Shown: one piece after another, positions 46,800 to 54,687 of the stretch
How the letters are laid out: every line of letters begins with the position of its first letter
Position numbering within the stretch: position 1 is the stretch's first letter
DNA from: Bacteroidales bacterium
GTDB taxonomy: Bacteria > Bacteroidota > Bacteroidia > Bacteroidales > UBA1715
Assembly: GCA_016714605.1 (NCBI GenBank)
Contig: JADKDL010000011.1
Span: 62,001-126,000 of the forward strand
Length of the DNA: 64,000 nt
Direction of reading: 5' to 3'
Program-made: the position numbers and the translations under genes
The notes under the pieces: generated by a model
Database searches by the model: none
What the model was told of the DNA's origin: nothing
Seen by the model: only the letters and a program-made list of their open reading frames with translations

Positions 46800-47462
46800 A
46801 TGACAGACAATAATCAATCTCGAAAAAATTTCATCAAGACGATTTCGTTGGGAATTATTGGAACAAGTATTTTGACATCTTGTGACAATACAAAAACTCA
46901 AAGCATTGAAACAAATAGCAATGTTAAGGTTTCAGACAAACCATTAAAGCCTGTTTTGACTAAATTTGGACAAAATCAAAAAGCTCCAGACGGAATAGAT
47001 TTTGGCTTTAAGATTAGAAGTTCTCAAACTAATGGACAATATTGTTGCACAGAAGAAACTTTGCCAGCAAAAACACTAGGAGTTCATCTTCATATGCACG
47101 ACAAGTTAGACGAAATTATGAGAGTGCTAGAAGGAACAGTTCACGTTTTAGTTGGAGAAGAAGTATTTGAAATAAATGCAGGAGAGTGGCATTTACGACC
47201 TCACGGAATTCCACATACTTATTGGAATCAGACTGACAAACCTGCCAAGTTAATTGATATGTTTCTAAATCAGGACTTTGACAATTTTTTAGATGAACTT
47301 TTACGAATTAGTGCAAAACTAAAAGAACAGAATTTAAGCCCAGACTCACCACAAGCGACGGAACTTTATTCAAATCTTGATAATAAATATGGAATTACTT
47401 CATATCACGACAAAACACAAGGACTTTTAGACAAATATGGACTAAAAATGGCAGAAATATAA
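46800..47462 (+). CDS. Cupin-domain protein with Tat-like lipoprotein signal
   Basis: A 220-residue protein with SRKNFIKT and a hydrophobic segment ending LTSC (Tat-like lipoprotein signal). The cupin barrel spans about residues 85-160: LGVHLHMHDKLDEIMRVLEGTVHVLVGEEVF (motif 1 with HxH and Glu) and EWHLRPHGIPHTYWN (motif 2 His). Metal binding is expected. The substrate is unknown; many such proteins act as dioxygenases or isomerases. A helical C-terminal tail follows. Its cassette end CACCCAAC is at 47471. Confidence 0.8.
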   Translation: MTDNNQSRKNFIKTISLGIIGTSILTSCDNTKTQSIETNSNVKVSDKPLKPVLTKFGQNQKAPDGIDFGFKIRSSQTNGQYCCTEETLPAKTLGVHLHMHDKLDEIMRVLEGTVHVLVGEEVFEINAGEWHLRPHGIPHTYWNQTDKPAKLIDMFLNQDFDNFLDELLRISAKLKEQNLSPDSPQATELYSNLDNKYGITSYHDKTQGLLDKYGLKMAEI

Positions 47463-47470
47463 AAACCGAA

Positions 47471-47605
47471 CACCCAACATGGGGTTTGCAATATGGCGGC
47501 TAAAGTGCTTCTATCAAACATTTGTGCATGGCTCAACAGCAGCAATTCTATTGAACCTTTATGCTAAATTTCCGCCACCTTCGCCAAGCCGAAAACCGTT
47601 GGGCG
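47471..47605 (+). repeat. attC-like palindrome 32
   Basis: Boxes CACCCAAC (47471) and GTTGGGCG (47598). Arms GGGGTTTGCAATATGGCGG and CCGCCACCTTCGCCAAGCC. Confidence 0.7.
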
Positions 47606-47646
47606 TAATATTAGAGCCACTAACCCAAGTATGATAAAATGAATTA

Positions 47647-49296
47647 ATGAGGAAAGCACTTTTTACAATTATAGCTGTTTTTCAATTTTTGACCTACGGC
47701 TTTGCACAGACAAATCCTACTGATAGCTTGTACAACCAAGCTATGGATTTTTACGACCAAAAAAAATTTAAGCAATCGGCTTTATTATTTGACAAGGTAC
47801 TCTTATCAAAAAGTAGTTCTGACCCTGACATTTTATATAATGTAAGTTGTGTGTATTCACTTAATGATGAATCCCAAAAAGCATTAAAATATTTAAATAT
47901 ATTAGCAGACAATTATTATTATTCAGATATAGAACATATAAAGACGGATACAGATTTAGAAAATTTACGACAATTAGCAGAATGGAAACCTTTAATTGAA
48001 AAGGTGACTAAAAATAAAGAAACCCTGCCGAAACGAAGACGAACAAAAATTCAGAAAGAGCTTCTAAAAACCAAAAATCTATTAAATGCTGACAATGGTA
48101 AGCTTTGGAATGGAAATATTTGGAACGATAATATTTTGGTTTTAGATGAAAACGAAATCATTTATACTTTGAGAAATGATCTCACCAATACCTCAAATGA
48201 CAGTTTGTTATTTTATAAATCAGTAAAAGAAAAAACGCTCTTACACGTTAATACTAACCAAGAATTTGAAGGTGAACAATGGGCAATAGTCCAGAATTAT
48301 GACATCACACCATCCGACAGTTGTCAAACACCTATTCACGAATTATTTCATTTATACCATTCCAAACAAATAAATATTGCAGGAAATATTGTTGAATATT
48401 TAGATAACTATAAAGCAAAAATATTTTTACGTTCAGAGTTTGAGGCATTAAGAAACTGCATAAAATCTTTGCAAACAAACAATGAAACAGCAGCAAAGCA
48501 ATTCTTAAATGACGCCATTTATTTTAGAACTAAAAGAGAAAAGCAATTTAAAAATCAAAACCATTATGCGTTAGAATTAGAAACTTTAGAAGGACTTGCT
48601 TCTTACACAGGCTACAAATTATCCGCCTATACGGATTTATACAGAATGGCTATTTTAGAACTCAATGGAAGAGAAAATCCAACAGGCTTGAATCGTTCTT
48701 TTGCTTATGCCACAGGTTTAGCTTATGGTTTAATTTTTGATCACTTTCAAATAAAATGGAGGACTGATTTAAAACATATTTATTCGTTCCGAGAAATATA
48801 TAATCAACAAAAGACTTTTAAGCAATCGGCAGGCGGTAAAAGCGAGAACATAAAACAACGAAACAATTATTATAAAATTGAAAGAGAGGAAATCAAAAGA
48901 AAACTGACTAATGACAGCATAAGACAATTTTATAAAAATCTTTTTATCAAACAGCCCGTTTTGGTGGTACATAGAGACACATCAGACAAAACCTATTATA
49001 TGTCATTTGACATGAATAGTACATTTACACTTGGCAAAGAAGGTATTGTTTATTCAGAAATTTCAAGCTCATCGACAAATCCATTAGTGTTTGGCAATTT
49101 TAGAACAACAGGTGAGACCCAAATTGGGAAAACAGGAATTTTAATTACAAGTAATTTCGGTAAACTTACATTTTCTAAACCTTTAAAAATAGAAGACAAT
49201 ATTATTACAGGCGAAAATTATGTTATTGAATTAAACAAAGGTTGGACGGTTAAACAATTGGATAAAAAAGGAAATTTAGAAATTGTAAAAGAATAG
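47647..49296 (+). CDS. Secreted TPR protein with an HExxH peptidase-like motif
   Basis: A 549-residue exported protein (signal peptide to YGFAQ). Residues 25-120 resemble tetratricopeptide repeats (MDFYDQKKFKQSALLFDKVL, PDILYNVSCVYSL). The central part has TPIHELFHLYHSK (HExxH, about residues 227-231) and, about 90 residues on, LETLEGLASYTGY, a possible third zinc ligand Glu. C-terminal residues are beta-rich. A zinc metallopeptidase of the periplasm or surface is likely but unproven. No close family recognised. Confidence 0.6.
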   Translation: MRKALFTIIAVFQFLTYGFAQTNPTDSLYNQAMDFYDQKKFKQSALLFDKVLLSKSSSDPDILYNVSCVYSLNDESQKALKYLNILADNYYYSDIEHIKTDTDLENLRQLAEWKPLIEKVTKNKETLPKRRRTKIQKELLKTKNLLNADNGKLWNGNIWNDNILVLDENEIIYTLRNDLTNTSNDSLLFYKSVKEKTLLHVNTNQEFEGEQWAIVQNYDITPSDSCQTPIHELFHLYHSKQINIAGNIVEYLDNYKAKIFLRSEFEALRNCIKSLQTNNETAAKQFLNDAIYFRTKREKQFKNQNHYALELETLEGLASYTGYKLSAYTDLYRMAILELNGRENPTGLNRSFAYATGLAYGLIFDHFQIKWRTDLKHIYSFREIYNQQKTFKQSAGGKSENIKQRNNYYKIEREEIKRKLTNDSIRQFYKNLFIKQPVLVVHRDTSDKTYYMSFDMNSTFTLGKEGIVYSEISSSSTNPLVFGNFRTTGETQIGKTGILITSNFGKLTFSKPLKIEDNIITGENYVIELNKGWTVKQLDKKGNLEIVKE

Positions 49297-49304
49297 AAAC
49301 GAAA

Positions 49305-49440
49305 GCACAATATGGGTTTGCCAATAGTGGGGCAGAATCGTAGGTTTGAACATTGAGAATACTATTGAACATAATCGTAAATTTGAGCACTAATATTTCA
49401 AAAATCCCCACCTTCAGCAACAATGAATCGTTGTGCGTAA
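49305..49440 (+). repeat. attC-like palindrome 33 (degenerate)
   Basis: Left box GCACAAT has T in place of the final C. Right box GTTGTGCGTAA (49430). The right arm CCCCACCTTCAGCAA has lost its GGCAAGCCC part. The boxes do not fit the start at 47598. Confidence 0.6.
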
Positions 49441-49462
49441 TCTTAAAATAAATATCGTAAAT

Positions 49463-50851
49463 ATGAAAATATCAAAATTATTAATTGTTTTATTTATTGC
49501 AAATATTCAAATATTAATTGCTCAAATTCCGCACTTAACAGGAGAAGTAAAAGTTTCAATATTAAACGGAACTATTGACGGTGATTTGGAATATTCAAAC
49601 TTACCAAAACTAAAAAATTATAGTATTTGGCTAAATACTGGATTGAATTTGAGATATTTTAGAGATGGAGAAGATAAATTCAATTATGGAAACATAAAAT
49701 ATTATGATGAAGAAAAATCAAGTGAAGCATTTCAATATTATTTTCCTGATAAAGATAATAAAGACAGATTTTTACCAGAAAAATTCAAAATAAATTATGT
49801 TGGGAAATTTCCTGTAATAAGTGACACACTAAAGGCAAGCAATCGTGGAGATTGGAAAGGAAATATTGCATTTAACGGAAAAAGCATAAGAGCATCTGAA
49901 CAAACAGCTTGGTATCCAATATTATACGATATTGAAAATGATGTTGAGCTTAACAAAGTTACATATGACATAAAAATTAATTGTATTGATTGTGAAAGTA
50001 TTTACTTGAATGGTTCGTCACCAATTAAAGGAAAAACTGCGAATTTCAAATCTGATAAACCAATTTCTATGATGCTATTTGCAGGCATATTTGATTTCAC
50101 AAAAAATAATCATACTTATTTTATAAACACGGAGCTAAATTCAGAACAAGAAAAAGTTCTTGGGAGTTGGACAGATAAAATAGTAAATTTTTATGAAAAT
50201 AAGTTCAAAATTCCCTACGAGAATTCTGTAACTTATTTATATACAACACCAATTTCTAAAAAAAATGCTTGGATGTTTGTAACTTATCCTACAATAGCAA
50301 TTATTGGTCAAGAAAAATATAATGTAAAAAGTTATTTTGCCCCAAACACAAATAAGTTGAAGGATAATTCTAATATTGAATATTTTGCTCATGAACTTGG
50401 GCATTATTATTTCGGAACTGTAATTGTACCTAATTCTGAATTAAGATGGGTTTTTCTTGAAGGTTTAACTGAATATTTAGCATTACAAACCGTAAAAGAA
50501 GTTTTAGGGGAAGAAAGTTATCATAAAAAAATTGATACTTATTTGAAAGGAACAATCGATTATATTCCTAAATCAATGGCAACTATTAAAAATAGCGAAA
50601 TTGATGAAACTTATAGATATTATTATGTTCCACTTCTTGTCACTGCATTGGAAAAAGAAATAGGTAAAGAAAGAGTTTGGAATTGGTTAAGAACAGTTTT
50701 AAAATCTGAAAAATCAGTAAAAACAGATTACGAATTTTTTAAAACCTCACTAGTCAAAAGTGGAATTAAAGAAATTGAATTTAAAAACTTTGAGGAAAAG
50801 TATATCTTATCTGAAAAAGCAAAAGAAAACGTAAACAAAATTGTAAAGTAA
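49463..50851 (+). CDS. Secreted gluzincin-type metallopeptidase (M1-like)
   Basis: From the ATG at 49463 (MKISKLLIVLFIANIQILIAQ signal) the product is 462 residues; an upstream in-frame start at 49433 lies in the recombination site. The active site is FAHELGHYYFG (HExxH) followed 18 residues later by FLEGLTEYLAL, the third zinc ligand Glu of gluzincins. An N-terminal beta domain and C-terminal helical part give an M1 aminopeptidase-like plan, though no GAMEN motif is seen. Peptide substrate unknown. Cassette end TTCGTACAAC at 50868 fits its start GTTGTGCGTAA only partly. Confidence 0.75.
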   Translation: MKISKLLIVLFIANIQILIAQIPHLTGEVKVSILNGTIDGDLEYSNLPKLKNYSIWLNTGLNLRYFRDGEDKFNYGNIKYYDEEKSSEAFQYYFPDKDNKDRFLPEKFKINYVGKFPVISDTLKASNRGDWKGNIAFNGKSIRASEQTAWYPILYDIENDVELNKVTYDIKINCIDCESIYLNGSSPIKGKTANFKSDKPISMMLFAGIFDFTKNNHTYFINTELNSEQEKVLGSWTDKIVNFYENKFKIPYENSVTYLYTTPISKKNAWMFVTYPTIAIIGQEKYNVKSYFAPNTNKLKDNSNIEYFAHELGHYYFGTVIVPNSELRWVFLEGLTEYLALQTVKEVLGEESYHKKIDTYLKGTIDYIPKSMATIKNSEIDETYRYYYVPLLVTALEKEIGKERVWNWLRTVLKSEKSVKTDYEFFKTSLVKSGIKEIEFKNFEEKYILSEKAKENVNKIVK

Positions 50852-50867
50852 AAACATCGAAAAAGAC

Positions 50868-51653
50868 TTCGTACAACAGCCGTAACTGTTGCACAACTTC
50901 TCCATAAACCATTAAAATCCGAAAAACCCCAAAAACAGACCTCATTACAGCCCTTTAGGCGAGGGTTAGTTTTTCAGTCGATTTTGGGTAGGTAAGAATT
51001 TGCCGTGTGCTGTTGGCACATATTGAATACATAAAATGGCTATTTTGGAGTGTTTCCTGGATTTCTGGCATTTGATGGGCGATGGTTATGGTTTTTAGGT
51101 GAGTGAACTTGAGATATTTCTTGAGATTGTAGGTCAAAGCTGGCATCAGTACATGTTTGTTTGCCTAGGCCATGCCTCGACTATTGATTTTTTTCATATT
51201 GAAGAAAAATAATATTGAAATTAGCATGACTCAATCGGGTGATCCCTTAGAAAATGCAGTAGCAGAACGCGTCAACAAAACCATCAAAGAAGAGTTTACA
51301 ACAGATCGACAAATGAGTTTTAATAGCTTAAAAAATGCCAAAGAATCCATGTCCAAAATCATCGAATTTTACAACGAAAAAAGACCTCATCGAATCCTAA
51401 ATTGGCACACCCCAAATGAAGCTCATCAAATTAATGGTCTCTTACAAAGACAGTGGAAAACGTATTATAAAAAACAAAAAACTCATGACCCTATTATCAA
51501 CAATAATGTTTAAGTTTGTAAAAGGAAAAAAAATCTTGCGAAGAGGGCTGCCATTTTTTGGTAGTCTCTTTTCAAAAAAAATATTTATTAATCATTGAAT
51601 ATTTTATCCCTCAATCTTTAATAAATTAGGCAACTTTTTTTCAGTACGAGGCA
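50868..51653. mobile_element. Cassette-end box plus chimeric IS1182/IS3 remnant C3
   Basis: TTCGTACAAC (50868-50877) is the half-site. The remnant starts with CGTAACTGTTGCACAAC, has an IS1182 3' end on the minus strand, the same ATTGAAGAA/AAATAATATTGAA junction as C2 (near 51200), and an IS3-type orfB end on the plus strand (MTQSGDPLENAVAERVNKTIKEEF). Confidence 0.7.
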
Positions 51654-51681
51654 AACCTTATCGGAAGTATACTATAAACAA

Positions 51682-53127
51682 ATGAATATGTTTTTTAAGA
51701 AAGTTTTTTTATTTATCATTTACATTTTGTTTGGGCTTACTTTATTAGCACAGAGTAAAAAAGAAAAGCTATCTGATATAATGAATACTTACCACAAATA
51801 TAATATGTTTGATGGTGCAGTTTTGGTAGCCGAAAATGGAAAAATAATTTATAAAGAAGCGTTTGGTTTAGCCAATAGAGAATGGAATATTCCAAATACG
51901 ACAGATACTAAATTTATGATTGGTTCAGTCTCTAAGCCAATTACGGCCGCTTTAATGCTTATACTTGTGCAAAATCATTTAGTTAGCTTAGATAAAACAA
52001 TCGAAGATTATTTACCTGAATTTAAAAACAAACCAGCGGCTAAAGTTACTATCCGTCAATTATTAAGCCATACTTCGGGAATGCCGAACTACGATATTAT
52101 TAAAGATTTTTTTCCAAGAATTAGTAGGCAGAGTTTTAGTAGGGAAGACTATGTGAAAATATATCAAGATTCTGCACTTGCATTTGTGCCAGGTACCCGT
52201 TATATGTACAGCAGTTGGGGGTATTATACTTTGGGATATATTATTGAAAAAGTAACAGGCAAATCTTATGAACAAGCAATGAAAGATGAAATTTTCAGCA
52301 AATTAAAAATGGAAAATTCAGGCTCATATTTCCACACGAAAATAGTAACTAAAAGGGCATCTGGTTATGACTATGGTCTTGGCAATTTCTTAAGTGCAGA
52401 TTTTAGAGACCAATCCAATACAATGGGGACAGGAGACATTTATACTACAGTTGAAGACCTATTTAAATTTCACATAGCGCTAACGAATAATACTTTATTG
52501 AATAAAGAATTAACAAAAGAAATGTTTACTCCAGGTGAGAGACCTGCAAGATATGGCTATGGATGGTTTAATCAAAATTTTAGATATACACCTACTGATA
52601 GCATAACAGCGAATTATCATTTAGGTACTACAGATGGGTTTAATGCCTTTATGATTAGAATTCCAGAAACAAATAGTATGGCGGTAATTTTATGTAACAG
52701 TGCCAATACAGATTATTTAGGAATTATTAGAAGTTTATTGAAAGGACTCTATAATAAGCCTGTAGTATTAAAAAAACCCGTACACAAGGATATGGAAAAT
52801 ATTATTGTATCAGCTAATGCAGAAAAAGCTGTGGATGCCTATAAAAAAATGAAAATTGATACAGCTCACTATTATGTAGATTGGTTACAAATGTACTACC
52901 TTGCTGAAAAACTATTAAATTTAAAAAAATTTGAAGATGCTAGAATCATTGCTGAGAATAATGTTGTAGAATTTCCTGACAGAGATTTAATTACACTATC
53001 ATTAGCCAATATTTATTTAGCTTTAAATAAGAAAATTGATGCCATAAAATTCTATAAAAGAACGTTACAACTTAACCCTATAAGTGATGAGGCTAAAAAT
53101 AGATTAAAAGAATTCGAACCAAATTAA
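51682..53127 (+). CDS. Serine hydrolase of the beta-lactamase/class C fold with TPR tail
   Basis: A 481-residue exported protein (signal to LLAQ). Residues 25-340 are a class C beta-lactamase/penicillin-binding fold: IGSVSKPITA (nucleophile Ser in SxxK), YMYSSWGYYTLG (YxS/N-like tyrosine motif) and YHLGTTDGF (HxG replacing KTG). The C-terminal 90 residues form TPR-like helices (FEDARIIAENNVVEF, ALNKKIDAIKFYKRTLQLNP). Relatives are esterases or D-amino-peptidases rather than resistance enzymes. It is the last cassette gene; its end box TTCGCTCAAC (53135) is a lone half-site. Confidence 0.8.
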   Translation: MNMFFKKVFLFIIYILFGLTLLAQSKKEKLSDIMNTYHKYNMFDGAVLVAENGKIIYKEAFGLANREWNIPNTTDTKFMIGSVSKPITAALMLILVQNHLVSLDKTIEDYLPEFKNKPAAKVTIRQLLSHTSGMPNYDIIKDFFPRISRQSFSREDYVKIYQDSALAFVPGTRYMYSSWGYYTLGYIIEKVTGKSYEQAMKDEIFSKLKMENSGSYFHTKIVTKRASGYDYGLGNFLSADFRDQSNTMGTGDIYTTVEDLFKFHIALTNNTLLNKELTKEMFTPGERPARYGYGWFNQNFRYTPTDSITANYHLGTTDGFNAFMIRIPETNSMAVILCNSANTDYLGIIRSLLKGLYNKPVVLKKPVHKDMENIIVSANAEKAVDAYKKMKIDTAHYYVDWLQMYYLAEKLLNLKKFEDARIIAENNVVEFPDRDLITLSLANIYLALNKKIDAIKFYKRTLQLNPISDEAKNRLKEFEPN

Positions 53128-53134
53128 ATAAGGC

Positions 53135-53431
53135 TTCGCTCAACATTGGTAACCGTTGCACAACCTCCCCTGAATGGTTGAAGTCCTTCCCATCATCGAT
53201 TAAAAACAATATCCTTTTGTCGTTAATACCGATAAAAAAAGATTTCCACAGCCTTCTATACATATTTATGAACTAATAAAACATTTTATTATTTTACCTG
53301 TTTAATCCAATAAGATATTATAATTTTTGCTTTTTATATTATTAAATTTCTCAATTTCCCATTTCAAAAATTTAATCGCGCATTTGTATTTAATTATAAT
53401 TCCGCTAACAATTTAATAGTCTGAAACATAT
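53135..53431. other. End of the cassette array; AT-rich gap
   Basis: TTCGCTCAAC (53135-53144) is a lone cassette-end box followed by GGTAACCGTTGCACAACC, which resembles the outer end of the chimeric IS remnants, so an IS scar is likely. The remaining 260 bases are AT-rich with no gene seen. Confidence 0.5.
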
Positions 53432-53439
53432 TACCTTTG
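53432..53439 (+). promoter_or_regulatory. Possible -7 box TACCTTTG of the efflux operon
   Basis: TACCTTTG fits TAnnTTTG and lies 46 bases upstream of the ATG at 53485. No good -33 TTG is seen at 20 bases. It argues against the upstream GTG/ATG starts, which would overlap the promoter. Confidence 0.4.
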
Positions 53440-53484
53440 ACCGTGTTTTTTTCTGAACTTTTTTCTTTTTCTAATAATTTTACT

Positions 53485-54687
53485 ATGAGATTTTTTTATA
53501 ATAGGATTTTGCCAATCCCATGTTTTTTCCTGTTTATGCTTGTTATAAATTCTTGTGGTAAAAAAAATGAAGTACCAAAACCACCAAAGTCTATTCCAAC
53601 AGTAGAAGTAACACAGAAAACAGTAACCATTTTCCAAACTTTTCCTACAACAATAGAAGGTATTAATAACAATGATGTCCGTGCCAAAATAAACGGTTAT
53701 ATAACAGAAGTATTGGTGGATGAAGGCCAGCAGGTTGTTCAAGGACGAACTCTATTTCGATTAGAAACGAATACACTCGGACCCAACGCATCCGCAGCTA
53801 AGTCTGGTATTACAGCTGCTAGTGCTAATATTGAAGCATCTAAAGCCAATGTAAATGCTGCTAGGATCGAAGTAGAGAAGCTCCAACCTTTGGTAGATAA
53901 AGGGATTATTTCAAATGTGCAATTAGAAACAGCTAAAGCTAACTTATTAAGAGCAAACGGTCAGCTCAGTCAATCAAATGCTGCTTATCAACAGGCTCAA
54001 GCTAATTATAAAAGTGCGGCTGCAACCGTAGATTATTCTATCATTAGAGCACCAATAAGTGGTATTTTAGGGAAAATAAATTTCAGAAAAGGAGCTTTAG
54101 TTGGTCCTTCTGACCCTACGCCGATAACTTCCATTTCAGATACCAGACAACTTTATGCTTATTTTTCTATGAATGAAGCTGAGTATTTAGATTTTCTTAG
54201 TGAAATAAAAGGCGTAAGTGTGAAAGATAAAATTAGAAATCTTCCACTGGTAGAATTGGTCCTAGCCAATGAATCCATTTATCCTCAAAAAGGGAAAATC
54301 ACAACCGTGACTGGACAGATAGATCCTACAACGGGTAGCATTCAGTTCAGGGTGTCATTTCCAAATCCAAATGGTCTTTTAACTAATGGAAATACTGGAA
54401 AAATTCGTATCCCAAAACAATACAGCGAGGCTATGGTAGTACCAGAGTCAGCACTTTATGAGCAACAAGGAAATGTTTTTCTTTATAAAATAGTCAATGA
54501 TTCTGTAGTAGCAACTAAAGTAAATGTCGCCGCTAGAACCAACAATATGGGCATCATCAAGGATGGCGTAAAAGTGGGCGAAAAAATTGCAGCTCAAGGT
54601 GTAGGGACACTTAAGACAGGCATGAAGGTGAACACGCTGTTAACCACCACAGACAGCATTATTAGCACTCTAAAGCCAAAATTCTGA
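53485..54687 (+). CDS. RND efflux periplasmic adaptor (membrane fusion protein), lipoprotein
   Basis: From the ATG at 53485 the protein has a lipoprotein signal ending VINSC, then the adaptor plan: biotinyl-lipoyl half-motifs (AKINGYITEVLVDEGQQVVQGRTLFRLE and RAPISGILGKINFRKGALVGPS), an intervening coiled-coil hairpin rich in Ala/Asn/Gln (about residues 90-185), a beta-barrel domain, and PESALYEQQGNVFLYKIVND near the end. It links the inner-membrane pump to the outer-membrane channel. Its stop overlaps the pump start by one base. Confidence 0.9.
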   Translation: MRFFYNRILPIPCFFLFMLVINSCGKKNEVPKPPKSIPTVEVTQKTVTIFQTFPTTIEGINNNDVRAKINGYITEVLVDEGQQVVQGRTLFRLETNTLGPNASAAKSGITAASANIEASKANVNAARIEVEKLQPLVDKGIISNVQLETAKANLLRANGQLSQSNAAYQQAQANYKSAAATVDYSIIRAPISGILGKINFRKGALVGPSDPTPITSISDTRQLYAYFSMNEAEYLDFLSEIKGVSVKDKIRNLPLVELVLANESIYPQKGKITTVTGQIDPTTGSIQFRVSFPNPNGLLTNGNTGKIRIPKQYSEAMVVPESALYEQQGNVFLYKIVNDSVVATKVNVAARTNNMGIIKDGVKVGEKIAAQGVGTLKTGMKVNTLLTTTDSIISTLKPKF

